From an uncultured Verrucomicrobia subdivision 3 bacterium (GTDB lineage: Bacteria; Verrucomicrobiota; Verrucomicrobiia; Limisphaerales; UBA11358), in contig CAITTG010000023.1 in the NCBI GenBank assembly GCA_903895255.1, positions 28,652-92,651 of the forward strand: a stretch of DNA of 64,000 nucleotides, given 5' to 3'. The position numbers and the translations under genes were made by a program. The stretch's first letter is position 1, and the number at the start of each line of letters is the position of its first letter. Positions 1 to 9,528 of the stretch are shown one piece after another. Below the pieces are notes generated by a model, which was given only the letters and a program-made list of their open reading frames with translations, did not search any database and had not been told where the DNA came from.

Positions 1-41
1 CGTTCCCGCCGCGCCTCCTTCCGTGTGCAGCGGTGGTTCGC

Positions 42-1610
42 TCATCGTTGGAAGGCCGGGCGGGGCCGGGGCAGGCCGCGAAAAGGAATGTGCGCCGGTC
101 GCCGCGCCGCCAGCACCTCCTCAGTCGGTTGGCACACGCCGTTGTTCAGGGCGATGCTCAGGCCAAGATAACCAATGAAATAGGCCAGTTCCGCCGCAAT
201 TTGCAGACCGGCAAAGCACGATAAAAAGTTCAGTGCCTCGTAAAAATACATGACGAACAGCATGCTGCACGCCAGCTTGATCTCCGGGCGGCAGTATTTC
301 ATATTCCGCCACATCACCCACAACCCGGCCAGAATAAACCAAACCGCCGTCAGCACCCCCCAGATGCCGAACGGAATCACCAGGGAAATCATGCCGTTGT
401 GAAAATCACTCGACAGGGCCAGCGAACCTTCACTGGCATCAAATGTTTCCGCCTTGTTTTGCAGAATATAATTGCCGGTCATCATCTCGTCGTAATCCGA
501 CGCGGAAAAGGCCAGTCCCTTGCCCAGCAACAAGTGCTCCGGAATTTGCGGCAGCAGCGCCGTCCACATTTTCATGCGCCATTCAGTGCTGTCATCCGCC
601 GAGGCCACCGCCTCGCCATCCAAATCCAGCGGCAAAAAGGAGAGCGCCCGCTGGAAGGTGAAGGGCAGTTTGTGCGCCAGGGGAACGACGGCCACCGCCG
701 ACAACGCCCCCACCATCAGCAGCACCAGCAATAGCGGGGTGCGGTGCATCTTTTCGAGGTAAAACATCATCAGAAAACCGACCAGGAACAAGGCCACGGA
801 GGTCCGAAACCCACCCAAAAAGGTCAGGACAAACAGGACTATGACCATGGCTATCCGGCTGATTTTGCCGGTCATGAAAATTCCCCGGACCCCATACTTG
901 GCCAGCATAAAAAAGAAAATGGAGATTGCACCATTAGTGATCCCAATGAGCCTAGTGGTACCCACCTCAACAGGACCCTCAATGTCCATATTTGGCGGGA
1001 AAATCATAAACAGCGGGTGTAGCCAGCCGGGCGCCCACTGAAAGAAGTCCCCAACCACCATCGTCACCCGACCCAGAAAAAATAGGGCGACGAACAGGTT
1101 GGCTTTGTTCACCGGAATCGGCCGGGCCGTGATGGCAAAGTAACTGAGGGCACTGATGATGAGATAAACATATTTCTTGCCGCCATATACACTGCCGCCA
1201 AAAGACCGGAGGCCGATGCCCCCGGTCAATTCCGCAGTGATGATGACCACCGCCAGGAAGGCTAGGAGCGGCCAGGTTACTTGCGGCACGCTGATAAACT
1301 TCAAGTCACTGTTGATGATGCGTTCCAGCACGGAGATGGTCAGGCTCACCACCACCATCACCAGCCACAAGTTGGGCGACCCGGGCAGGATAAACACCAG
1401 AATGCTGCAGAACCAGCTGAAGACCAGCATCTCCCGGTGCCAGCGGAGAAAAATGGGGGAGATCAGCAGGGCCGCCACGACGCCATAGAACCCCAGGGTG
1501 TTGATATCCAATGGGTTCGCCAGCGAATAGCCCACAAAAATGGCCAGCGGCACGCAGATCCCATAGATGATCAGCGAGCGCAAAATGGCCGGCACATTGT
1601 TACTATTCAT
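42..1610 (-). CDS. O-antigen ligase/polymerase-like membrane protein
   Basis: The 522-residue protein is hydrophobic nearly throughout, with about 10-12 predicted membrane helices. One large extracytoplasmic loop lies around residues 330-410, the layout of Wzy polymerases and WaaL-type ligases. After that loop the segment DFHNGMISLVIPFGIWG resembles the family pattern in which a His-Asn pair precedes the next helix. It would join or ligate lipid-linked glycan units on the periplasmic face of the inner membrane. It lies 206 bp downstream of an acyltransferase on the same strand, in a polysaccharide region. Polymerase and ligase cannot be told apart from sequence alone. The start is the ATG at 1610. 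Confidence 0.75.
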   Translation of the reverse strand: MNSNNVPAILRSLIIYGICVPLAIFVGYSLANPLDINTLGFYGVVAALLISPIFLRWHREMLVFSWFCSILVFILPGSPNLWLVMVVVSLTISVLERIINSDLKFISVPQVTWPLLAFLAVVIITAELTGGIGLRSFGGSVYGGKKYVYLIISALSYFAITARPIPVNKANLFVALFFLGRVTMVVGDFFQWAPGWLHPLFMIFPPNMDIEGPVEVGTTRLIGITNGAISIFFFMLAKYGVRGIFMTGKISRIAMVIVLFVLTFLGGFRTSVALFLVGFLMMFYLEKMHRTPLLLVLLMVGALSAVAVVPLAHKLPFTFQRALSFLPLDLDGEAVASADDSTEWRMKMWTALLPQIPEHLLLGKGLAFSASDYDEMMTGNYILQNKAETFDASEGSLALSSDFHNGMISLVIPFGIWGVLTAVWFILAGLWVMWRNMKYCRPEIKLACSMLFVMYFYEALNFLSCFAGLQIAAELAYFIGYLGLSIALNNGVCQPTEEVLAARRPAHIPFRGLPRPRPAFQR

Positions 1611-1816
1611 ATTTAAACCAACCGACCGGCCTTTACCGGGCGGAGCGCGCCCGGTTCAGCCGTCCATATAATGTAAACCATCACCCAACCCGGCTGCAAC
1701 CGCAATAAACCGGGGATTGTTTCCCTGTGTGCCCGTCAAAAGTTTGATATCCAAGGTCTAAAGTTTTACGACAAGTAAATATAAAGGACCAACGGATGGC
1801 TGGAAAACTTCCAGTA

Positions 1817-2914
1817 CTAGAACCGACGAAAACGGGCGCGCAGCTTTAAGAGTGGGCGTTCCAATCCATAATAGGAGGTGACGCCAGCCAGAAAAGCCAG
1901 CAATAACCAACCGGGAAAGGACAGCCACCAGACATTGGAAAGGCCGTAACTCTGCGGTCCGATTGAGAATATTTGCTGCCAAATGTAGATGGAATAAGAA
2001 AGTATCCCCACTTGGGCGATCAGCGGCCAGTTCAATGGTTTGAAACTGCCAGGATGCAACACGCTGGTGAGCAGCAATGTGCCAAAGCCGGCGGCTTGCA
2101 GCAAAGGGCCGGTCGGAATCAACAAAGGCAAGAGGCCAGGGAGATTCATGGTGGGTAATGCGACCAGCAGAAAACCAAGGATCATGGCCGCGTATTTTTT
2201 GCCCCCAGACAGCCACGCCATGGCGGTTTGCCGATGCCTGGCCAGTAAGAATGCCAGCATGCACCCCACATCGAGGGAATCGAAATTGACCAGGGACGAG
2301 TGCATATGAAACAGCGGATGCAAAACCCACGGAACCAGCCCGGCTTGTTTGACCATTCGGCAAAGGATCGCGAGTAGAATAGGCGTGGCGAATACCCATG
2401 GAGCAAGCTTTTTATGACCGCCCAGCCAGATAAAGGTCACTGGCCAGATCAGGTAAAATTGTTCCTCCACCGCCAGGGACCAAAGGTGGCCGGAAATCGG
2501 ACCCCGGGGCAAAAAGTTGGTAGTAAAAGTCAGGTCGCCAATCCAAGTGATGGGGGCTTGGTGCAATTTGGTAAAAAATTGCAAGCAGGCCACCACGGCC
2601 AGGTAAAGCAGATAAACGGGTAAAATTCGCAGTGCCCGGCGCGCATAGAAATTTCGCAGGCTAATTTCTCCCAGTCGGTCATGCTCTTGAATCAGCAGAT
2701 ACGTGATGAGGAAACCGCTAATCACAAAAAAGAAGCGGACTCCCAGGTTGCCATCGAACGCCAGCGGAAATAGCGATGCGAGCTTTTGTCCTGAAAAGCC
2801 GGGCAATTCCTCGGAATGTGAGGCCAGAACCATTAGGATGCTGATCGCACGCCAGCCATCCATCGAAGGTAATTTCTCTGACCGAGAGTGGCCCTCATCA
2901 GCGATTGCTTTCAT
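1817..2914 (-). CDS. Acyltransferase 3 family (OafA/YrhL-like) membrane protein
   Basis: This is a polytopic O-acyltransferase expected to transfer acetyl or similar groups to a surface sugar. Near the N-terminus, DGWRAISILMVLASH carries the conserved Arg and His of the family. Further on are FFVISGFLITYLL and the hallmark WSLAVEEQFYLIWP. The chosen ATG at 2914 gives 365 residues, normal for a family member without a C-terminal SGNH domain. An in-frame start at 3022 would add 36 residues unlike the family and looks spurious. Upstream of 2914 no strong Shine-Dalgarno is visible. It probably acts on the same glycan as the adjacent ligase/polymerase. Confidence 0.88.
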   Translation of the reverse strand: MKAIADEGHSRSEKLPSMDGWRAISILMVLASHSEELPGFSGQKLASLFPLAFDGNLGVRFFFVISGFLITYLLIQEHDRLGEISLRNFYARRALRILPVYLLYLAVVACLQFFTKLHQAPITWIGDLTFTTNFLPRGPISGHLWSLAVEEQFYLIWPVTFIWLGGHKKLAPWVFATPILLAILCRMVKQAGLVPWVLHPLFHMHSSLVNFDSLDVGCMLAFLLARHRQTAMAWLSGGKKYAAMILGFLLVALPTMNLPGLLPLLIPTGPLLQAAGFGTLLLTSVLHPGSFKPLNWPLIAQVGILSYSIYIWQQIFSIGPQSYGLSNVWWLSFPGWLLLAFLAGVTSYYGLERPLLKLRARFRRF

Positions 2915-3460
2915 AAGGCGCACAAAACTACCGGGTACGGACTCTTGCCAATGAAGAATCGGGCATAAGCCGGAGTTTGTATTCCGGCAGCCCACAGCCC
3001 TGGGGACTCTCCCGTCTCGCAAGCTTCAAAAAAGCTCGGCGGATCGTTGCTTAATATCGCCATTTTTATATTTTTGGTCAAGCAGCCTGAATGCATCAGG
3101 CAAAGGACTTCCGGGCAGTAGCCAGATCGTTCTATAAGCGGGGGGGGGCAAACCGAGGCGTTGCCGACTCACGCCATCTTTGATTGGGGCAGCTGACAGT
3201 CGTCAAAACGGCAAACTGCTTTTTAATTTCCAAAGCCTAACCAAGGGCCGTTTTCTGTAAATTTCATTTAGCCAATCAAATGCAATAAATTGTGCGCCGC
3301 AATACCCACCGCGTCAACCCACAATATAGTGGTTTTGGCAGGATGCGGCAGAGCAAGGTCGCCCTCCGAGAGTTGGGGGAAATCATCTTAACGCCTGATC
3401 TACGCAATTGCCGCTTGCGTAACCGTCCGCAAATCCGGAAACTAAAATTTTATCATCAAT
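2915..3460. other. Intergenic region between divergent genes
   Basis: This 546-bp stretch separates the minus-strand acyltransferase from a plus-strand glycosyltransferase. It contains a run of nine G at 3140-3148 and a moderately AT-rich segment at about 3220-3290. I see no convincing gene, RNA or repeat. Promoters for both flanking genes should lie here, but no clear -35/-10 pair stands out. Confidence 0.5.
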
Positions 3461-4432
3461 ATGGCCCTGCGCCCCGAAGACATCACGATCGCCATCACCG
3501 TGTTTAGCCGCCGGCAATTTGTCCACGCGGCCATTCGCAGCGCCCTGGAGCAGACCGTGCCGGTCCGGGTGATCATTGTGGAGAATTGCAGTCCGGACAA
3601 ACAGTTCCGGGATTTCGTGCTGGCGGAGTTCGGCGGCCAGGTTGGGTATTTCCAAAACACGCACAACCGCGGCATGTTCGACAATTGGAATGCCTGCATG
3701 GAGTATGCCCGCACGCCCTGGCTCTCCATCTTGCACGATGACGACCTGCTGCGGCCCAATTTCGTGGAAACCATGCTCGCCTTCACCCGCGACGTTCCGG
3801 GCCGGGCTTTGTATTATGGCCGGGGGGCCAACCTGACCGAGGTGGATCAGAAGATATATCCGCCAGAACCCGTCGCCTGGCCCGGCGGCTGGCGCGACCT
3901 GGATGTGCTCGAGTTGGCCGAATATTGTTTCCTGATGTTTCCCGGCCAATTGTTCCAAATCGCCGCCGCCCGCGAATTGGGCGGCTTTCGCAAAGCCTCC
4001 TATTTCACCGGGGACTGGGACATGTGGTTCCGGCTGGCGGTCGCGCATGGGGCCGCCCAAATCGCCACGGAAGTGGCCGTCAACCGCTCGCATTACGGAC
4101 TGGACCGGGGCACCTCCCGGGTGGAACGCATGGGCTGGAAATGGGCGCTCGACAACGCCCAGCGCAAGCGCAATTTGCGATTGCTGCGCCAGGCGCGGGG
4201 TTTGGACATTCCCTTCGACCGCGTCAAGCTGCTGGCCACCCAGCCGGTTTCCTCGCGGGTGCTGCTCCGCTTCGCCCCCGCCTTTTCCCGGCGCATTCTG
4301 GCGTATAACACCTGGTTGTTCACCCACAGCCGGCCGCCCAACCGGGCTTATGCCGCGTTGCAATGGCTGGCGCGGCTCTTTGGCCCGGGGGTGTTCCGCC
4401 TCCTGGCGCGGGGCTTCCCGCAAAAAGTCTGA
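3461..4432 (+). CDS. Glycosyltransferase family 2
   Basis: This 323-residue GT-A glycosyltransferase should transfer a nucleotide-activated sugar in the cytoplasm. The N-terminal strand ITIAITVFSRRQFVHAAIRSAL is the usual family 2 opening, and the metal/nucleotide-binding acidic cluster is LHDDDLLRPN (Asp93-95). A later GDWDMWFRL segment matches the acceptor-side ED/WD region of the family. There are no membrane helices. It stands alone on the plus strand and converges with the minus-strand GT2 at 5373, with a bidirectional terminator between them. The sugar and acceptor are unknown. Confidence 0.88.
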   Translation: MALRPEDITIAITVFSRRQFVHAAIRSALEQTVPVRVIIVENCSPDKQFRDFVLAEFGGQVGYFQNTHNRGMFDNWNACMEYARTPWLSILHDDDLLRPNFVETMLAFTRDVPGRALYYGRGANLTEVDQKIYPPEPVAWPGGWRDLDVLELAEYCFLMFPGQLFQIAAARELGGFRKASYFTGDWDMWFRLAVAHGAAQIATEVAVNRSHYGLDRGTSRVERMGWKWALDNAQRKRNLRLLRQARGLDIPFDRVKLLATQPVSSRVLLRFAPAFSRRILAYNTWLFTHSRPPNRAYAALQWLARLFGPGVFRLLARGFPQKV

Positions 4433-4440
4433 GTCTTGTT

Positions 4441-4510
4441 AACCACGGAATACACGAAAATGGACTAGGCGTTGACTTTATTCCGTGTATTCCGTGGTTT
4501 TTTGTTTTTT
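4441..4510. terminator. Bidirectional inverted-repeat terminator
   Basis: A perfect 16-bp inverted repeat (arms 4441-4456 and 4484-4499, AACCACGGAATACACG and its complement) is followed by a T-rich tract to 4510. It lies between two convergent glycosyltransferase genes, so it probably ends transcription from both sides. Confidence 0.75.
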
Positions 4511-4524
4511 AAGAGCCCAAGCGG

Positions 4525-5373
4525 TCACCGGAGGTTTTTTCCGGACCGGCGCCGCAAGCGCCAGAATTGCACGCAAATTAGCGCTGAGTTCAGCGGTCCG
4601 CTGAAGGCGGCGACGGGATAAAAGCGGCCATCGGCGCGCCATTGGTCCCGCAAGGTCCGCCCGGTGCTGATGACCAACCGCTTCGCGGCCGTCCACCAGG
4701 GGTGTTGGCGGATTTGTTCCCAACCCATGGGCCACTCTGGATCCGTCCAGCGCCAGCAGGCCAGATCCGTCGGCCGGCCCAGCAGGGAATGGGCGATACG
4801 GTACCGCCACTGCCAGGCGGTGCGCCGCCACAGCAAGTTGCGGAGGCTGTGGGATTCGCGCCCCGATGGCTCGTGGTTGAGCACCAGCTCCAGTGACTCA
4901 AACCGGGCGTCCGGTTTCGGCACCTGTTCTGCCATCCCGAAGAAACTTACCCGATTTTTGTGAAAGAAAAAATTCCGGCCCGCCGGCCAGTGACGGGAAA
5001 CTGCCCGCCGGCCATTCCACATGGGCCAGTAACAGGTGTAGCCCGATAGTTCCGCCGGCGGTGCGGGGGCCTGCCGGAAATCCCGCAGCCACGCCTTCAT
5101 CGCCGGGCTGGGCAGCTCATCCGCATCCAGCCGCAAGATCCACTCGTGCCGCGCCACGCCCCAGGCGAACGGCCAGTGGGGTTCCTGCTGGTATTCCCGG
5201 GGCCGCGCGAAAAATTGACCGCCCGCCGCAGCCACGATCGCGCCCACGCCGGTGGTGTCCGGCCCGTCATGCACCACCACCAGGTCGTCGTAACAGCCCT
5301 CCGCCTCCCGCAGCAGCCGCTGGAGCAGGTCGCCTTGTTGATACTGGCAAATAACCAAAGATATGGCTGGCAT
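4525..5373 (-). CDS. Glycosyltransferase family 2
   Basis: The 282-residue protein starts ISLVICQYQQGDLLQRLL, continues to a conserved VVVHDGPDT segment, and carries the DxD-type motif RLDADELPS at residues 82-90. This is the compact WaaE-like branch of GT2. It has no membrane helix, so it is a cytoplasmic enzyme. It is the last gene of a four-gene minus-strand operon (flippase, FkbM, GT4, GT2), starting 3 bp after the GT4 stop. Donor and acceptor cannot be read from the sequence. Confidence 0.85.
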   Translation of the reverse strand: MPAISLVICQYQQGDLLQRLLREAEGCYDDLVVVHDGPDTTGVGAIVAAAGGQFFARPREYQQEPHWPFAWGVARHEWILRLDADELPSPAMKAWLRDFRQAPAPPAELSGYTCYWPMWNGRRAVSRHWPAGRNFFFHKNRVSFFGMAEQVPKPDARFESLELVLNHEPSGRESHSLRNLLWRRTAWQWRYRIAHSLLGRPTDLACWRWTDPEWPMGWEQIRQHPWWTAAKRLVISTGRTLRDQWRADGRFYPVAAFSGPLNSALICVQFWRLRRRSGKNLR

Positions 5374-5376
5374 AGG

Positions 5377-6624
5377 CTAAGTGTGGCGGTGACGCCACTC
5401 ATGAAAGCGCACCCGGTAATGCAGGGGACGCAGCATGAGTTGCTCCCGCCAGGTGTGTCCAAATTGATGCGCGTCCAAATAATCCGCCGTCGCCCGTGCC
5501 CGGGCAAAATCCACCGCGGCCTGTGGGTTGGGCCGGTTTTCCCGGGCGGCGGCCAGGATGAGTTCCAGCCGGTGCAGGGAAGTCTCCGGATTCGCCAGCA
5601 CCCGGATGTGTGCTTGCGCTTGCCGGCCCATTTTTTCCCGCCCGGAGGAATCCCGGGCCAGCGCGACCATCGCCGCCCCCATGGCCTCCGGGGTGCTGGT
5701 TACAAAACCACCCTCCCCGTGCCGCACCAGTTCGATCTGGGCCTGATCCTGCCACGGCACGGAATGGGTGATCACCGGTTTGCCGAGGTTCATTGGCTCG
5801 GCGATGCCGTAGCCAAAACTCTCCCCGATGCTGGAAGTATGGAGCACGGCATCCAGCGCCGAAAGGGTCAGGCGCAATTCCGCCTCGTCCAGGGTGGCGG
5901 GCAAAATGATGAAGGCATCCGCATCCGGTCCCGCCCGCAAGGCGGCGGCCACGGCGGGCGGAGGTTCGCGCAACAGCAATTTGATATTTCCCTGGCGGCG
6001 GCGGGCGAGCCGGAACGCCTGCAGGGCCAGTTCCGACCATTTGTTTGGTTCCGGCCGCGACAGCCGGCCAAACAGCACCTCGTTGCCGGTCACCCCGTGC
6101 GTCTGGCGGAATGCCGCCACCGCCGCGGCCGGGGCCGGCTCGACCGGATCCAATGGATACACTGCCACGCTGGCCCGTTCGAAAAAGGCCTGGTTCAGCG
6201 GACGATACGCGCGCCGCGCGGCCTGCACGCCACTGGTCCACGAAATGAACAACCGGAAATCTGTCCACACATCCTCCGCCGGATTTTGCAACCGGCCAAA
6301 AATATTCGTCTGCACCACCGGAATTTTGCGCGGCAGTAATTTCAGGGCGGCGCCGAGCAGGTCGCCCGGATGCGGGTAGCCCGGCGCGTGGGCGTGAATC
6401 ACTTCTGGATCCAGCTCGCGCAGGCGGGCGGCCAGTTCGCCGGCCGCCGCGCTCGTGATCCGCACCGGAATAGCGGCGCGCGCCAGTTCTTGATGGCGCG
6501 GACCGTCCGCCAGACTCACCACCGCAACGGCGTGGCCCCGCGCCTGCAACCCCCGGGCCCACCGGCACGCGGCTTTTTCCGTGCCGCCCAAGCCCAGGCT
6601 GTTGGTGAGTATCAATACTTTCAA
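5377..6624 (-). CDS. Glycosyltransferase family 4 (GT-B)
   Basis: This 415-residue GT-B enzyme opens with MKVLILTNSLGLGGTEKAA, the glycine-rich N-terminal loop of group 1 glycosyltransferases. The C-terminal donor-binding domain carries GESFGYGIAEPMNLGKPV, the EX7E signature that holds the nucleotide sugar. It sits 16 bp downstream of the FkbM gene and 3 bp upstream of the GT2, so translation in this operon is probably coupled. It would add one sugar to the repeat unit exported by the flippase encoded at the head of the operon. Confidence 0.9.
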   Translation of the reverse strand: MKVLILTNSLGLGGTEKAACRWARGLQARGHAVAVVSLADGPRHQELARAAIPVRITSAAAGELAARLRELDPEVIHAHAPGYPHPGDLLGAALKLLPRKIPVVQTNIFGRLQNPAEDVWTDFRLFISWTSGVQAARRAYRPLNQAFFERASVAVYPLDPVEPAPAAAVAAFRQTHGVTGNEVLFGRLSRPEPNKWSELALQAFRLARRRQGNIKLLLREPPPAVAAALRAGPDADAFIILPATLDEAELRLTLSALDAVLHTSSIGESFGYGIAEPMNLGKPVITHSVPWQDQAQIELVRHGEGGFVTSTPEAMGAAMVALARDSSGREKMGRQAQAHIRVLANPETSLHRLELILAAARENRPNPQAAVDFARARATADYLDAHQFGHTWREQLMLRPLHYRVRFHEWRHRHT

Positions 6625-6640
6625 TGCGCTTCAGCCCTTT

Positions 6641-7441
6641 TTACTCGCACCAAACATGATAAGAAACGGCCGCCGTTGGCCGGTTGACATCATTAAAATT
6701 ACGAGGGGAATAGCCGTTTTCTCGGAGGAAAGTGATCACCGCCTCGGCGGAGGATCCCTGGGCATTTAGGAAGCCCGGATGGATTTCCAGCCACAATCTC
6801 GGCCGGTGCTGGCGCAACATCTTTTGAGCGCCGCGCAACACATGTAATTCAAAACCATCCACATCAATTTTAATTAATGTCGGCACTGGGTTGCCAACCG
6901 CCAGGTAATCGTCCAGGGAAATGGAGGGTAAAACGGTCTTTTGGGTGGCTTGCTGGTCTCCCAGCCGCAGCATGGCGTCCAGCTCGTTCACGCAACCAGA
7001 AACCGTGGTGCCATCGCTGACCGCCAAGCGTGTAACTTGCATGTTGTCAAAGTCATTGAGGCGGAAAATCCTTTGGATGGCGTCCGCGTTATGTGGCAAG
7101 GGCTCAAAAATATGAACGGTCACAGAAGCCTGCAGCTTTATTTTTGCTGCTGCGGAATAGGCTCCCCTAAACCCACCAATGTCATAGAAAACATCGCCGG
7201 GCCGTAGGTTGTCCAGGAAAAAGCCGAGCTCTTGGCGGCCCTCAGATTGCTCGCAAAAAAAAGAGTAGCTTTCGTAAAACTCCTTCAAGGGGATATTCAA
7301 CAGGTTGGAGCAGCCAGGAATCACGCAAGGAACACAGTCAGTTTTTCGGCGGCTCAGCCACGCCCCTATAAAGGTAGGCCACATCGAGGGGGAACAATGC
7401 CGCAATTGGGCCAATTTTCCGGAAATGCTATTGATTCTCAT
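6641..7441 (-). CDS. FkbM family SAM-dependent methyltransferase
   Basis: The SAM-binding motif VFYDIGGFRGAYS and the second conserved motif PTLIKIDVDGFELHVLRGA identify the FkbM family, which O-methylates sugars and other small acceptors. The 266-residue length fits. The N-terminal 70 residues are less conserved and hold several Cys. The gene looks less GC-rich than its neighbours, which is common in polysaccharide loci and may reflect transfer. Position between flippase and GT4 suggests methylation of a glycan residue, perhaps as a cap. Confidence 0.85.
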   Translation of the reverse strand: MRINSISGKLAQLRHCSPSMWPTFIGAWLSRRKTDCVPCVIPGCSNLLNIPLKEFYESYSFFCEQSEGRQELGFFLDNLRPGDVFYDIGGFRGAYSAAAKIKLQASVTVHIFEPLPHNADAIQRIFRLNDFDNMQVTRLAVSDGTTVSGCVNELDAMLRLGDQQATQKTVLPSISLDDYLAVGNPVPTLIKIDVDGFELHVLRGAQKMLRQHRPRLWLEIHPGFLNAQGSSAEAVITFLRENGYSPRNFNDVNRPTAAVSYHVWCE

Positions 7442-7518
7442 AAAAAGTCTGAAGTGGAACGTTGATTTTTTTGAAAACAGAGTAATTCAGCGCAATAGAG
7501 GAGGGCAAGGCACATGGT

Positions 7519-9030
7519 TTAGAGAGTGGAAGCGTCTTGGGCCAGCCGATTCGAGCGAGCAAGCCGACGACGTAACGGTTCGCGCAGAAGCCAGACAGCC
7601 ATAAGGCTGCCATGCACCGCCGCCGGCAGGAGGAACCAGTAGGAATTGGAGGGCAACGCGTAATAAGCAAGGGAGAAAATCGCTGCCACCAAGACTTGAG
7701 TGCCAATCTGAATCCAAGTGCCCCGGGCCAGCCAGCCGCCTGCATGGATCAGACGGATGGTGTAAAGGTCCTGCGCTACCAAGAATATTCTGCTAAAAAA
7801 GTAACCGTAGGCCGCACCAATTACACCGGCAATCTGCCAGCCCAGCATTACGCCGCCTACCGCCAGCAGACCGGCAGCAATGGCAAAACCCACGCTGGTC
7901 CCTAGCCGATTCATAGAGATGAGTTGCGAGGTCGAGATGTTGGCCATGGAGGTCAGGCAGCAGGCGGCCACCAGCGGGATCAACAACGGTCCGACCGCCC
8001 GGGCCATGGCCTGTCCCGCCTCCGCCTCCAGGGTGTGGGTCAGCCACAAACGGAGCAGCACCGGATGCCACAAGCCCAGCCAAACCAGGGCGAACAGATA
8101 CCATTCAAACATGAAACCAAAGGTGTGGTTGTAAATCCGCGCCGCCGGCGTGCGGTCCGCGCCATCCACCCGGGCGCTGTTGTGCAACACCGGTCCCATG
8201 ACCGAGACGCTCAGACTTTGCAGCCGGGCCGCGATATTGTTGGCCAGTCCGTAGGGCACAAACGCCGTGGCGCTGGCGAGCTTGCCCAGCAGGTTCCGGT
8301 CAATCGAGCCAAACACCGAGCCCACCACCAGGCTCACCATCATTTTGCCGGTGTTCCCCGCCATTTCCCGCGCGCACGCCAGGCGCGCTGACCCCAGGCA
8401 CATGCCAATGCCATACTGCCGCCGCGCATGCCCGATGATCAACCCCAGTTGCACCCCGCCAACCACCGTGGCCCACGTCACCACCCAGAACGGGCTGTGC
8501 GTGAAAAAAGCCAGCAGCACGGAGGGGACAATCTGCACGGGGGTGACCACCGAGCGGAGCAAGCCGATAAACTTGAAATCCAAATAAGCCTGGGAAATCG
8601 TCAGCCAGTAAGAACCATAATAGGCAAAAAAGAGCCCCACCCCGTTGACCACCAAACAGGCGCGAAACAGGCCGACGTCAGCCGGATTCAATTTGTCAAA
8701 CCACTTGGGCCCCAGCCAGACCGTCAGCACGATGAACCCCAGCGCCGCCAGGCCCAGCACCGGCAGCACAATCAAATTGCCCGTGCCCCAATAGCGGCGC
8801 ACGGCGGCCGTGTCCTGTTTGCCCAGGGCCACGCTCAAATAACGCCCCACCACCACCCCCAGGCCCAGATCCGCAAACCCGAACATGCCGCTAATCGCCG
8901 TCACATACAGAAACAAGGCATACATCTCGGTGCCGAGATAACGCAAAAACAGGGGCATCGTGAAGAAAGCCAGGCCCGCTGTGACCAGCAGGGGTGCCAG
9001 ACTCCATAATGTTTGCCTTTTGATACTCAT
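7519..9030 (-). CDS. Polysaccharide flippase (Wzx/MOP superfamily)
   Basis: The 503-residue polytopic protein begins SIKRQTLWSLAPLLVTAGLAFFTMPLFLRYLG and has about 12-14 hydrophobic helices, the pattern of Wzx-type oligosaccharide translocases. Its expected role is to flip undecaprenyl-linked glycan units from the cytoplasmic to the periplasmic leaflet. It heads the minus-strand operon and is followed after 77 bp by fkbM. A second, unrelated-looking flippase lies at 33.2-34.5 kb, so the window probably serves two glycans. Confidence 0.83.
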   Translation of the reverse strand: MSIKRQTLWSLAPLLVTAGLAFFTMPLFLRYLGTEMYALFLYVTAISGMFGFADLGLGVVVGRYLSVALGKQDTAAVRRYWGTGNLIVLPVLGLAALGFIVLTVWLGPKWFDKLNPADVGLFRACLVVNGVGLFFAYYGSYWLTISQAYLDFKFIGLLRSVVTPVQIVPSVLLAFFTHSPFWVVTWATVVGGVQLGLIIGHARRQYGIGMCLGSARLACAREMAGNTGKMMVSLVVGSVFGSIDRNLLGKLASATAFVPYGLANNIAARLQSLSVSVMGPVLHNSARVDGADRTPAARIYNHTFGFMFEWYLFALVWLGLWHPVLLRLWLTHTLEAEAGQAMARAVGPLLIPLVAACCLTSMANISTSQLISMNRLGTSVGFAIAAGLLAVGGVMLGWQIAGVIGAAYGYFFSRIFLVAQDLYTIRLIHAGGWLARGTWIQIGTQVLVAAIFSLAYYALPSNSYWFLLPAAVHGSLMAVWLLREPLRRRLARSNRLAQDASTL

Positions 9031-9528
9031 CCAATTTCGGAACGCACAGCCTAATGTGTGGCCAGATGGGTTGCCACCTTAAAGTTCCTGACAACCAATC
9101 GCCCGGCTGAGGGCGTGTTACCCCAACCCCGGGCGCGGGAACGTATAATTTTCCATTGACAGCCCCGCGTTTAAAGCTACTATTACGTGTAGTATAGGAC
9201 TGATGGCACCTGCCATTAAACAGGCTGGCCCGCCCCGGCGGGCGGCAAGTTCTTTGACATCGGCCCCGGAACCCGGCTTGATCCGTGGTCGGTTAATTGT
9301 AAAGTGCTGAATTTAAGCAATTTAACAAATCAACCAAACAACCCTTTAACCAATTAACCACCCAAAATCTTCAAGTTTCGCGAAGTTCCCGCCGGCGAAC
9401 CTTGCCCCCCTTTAAACCTTGATGCCCTTCCGTCAACCCAGTATGGTGCCACGCGTTCAATGGTAAACCCTGTTTTATCCCTGCTGCGTGCGCCCCGCCC
9501 CTTCCCGGCGGCGGCCCGGTGAGCCCTC
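9031..9528. other. Divergent intergenic region with promoter and hairpin
   Basis: This 498-bp region lies between the divergent flippase and GT4 operons. It holds a sigma-70-like promoter at 9156-9183, a GC hairpin at 9228-9243 (GCCCGC/GCGGGC) and an AT-rich, CAA-rich segment at about 9295-9370. If the promoter is used, the plus-strand transcript has an untranslated leader of roughly 340 nt. I recognise no riboswitch or ops/JUMPstart element in it. Confidence 0.5.
9156..9183 (+). promoter_or_regulatory. Candidate sigma-70 promoter
   Basis: TTGACA at 9156-9161 is a perfect -35 box. A 16-bp spacer leads to TACTAT at 9178-9183, a partial match to the -10 consensus. It points toward the plus-strand glycosyltransferase operon beginning at 9529. 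Confidence 0.45.

Noticed and set aside
5146..6339. 397-codon open frame on the plus strand
   Set aside because: Antisense to two glycosyltransferase genes that carry clear signatures.
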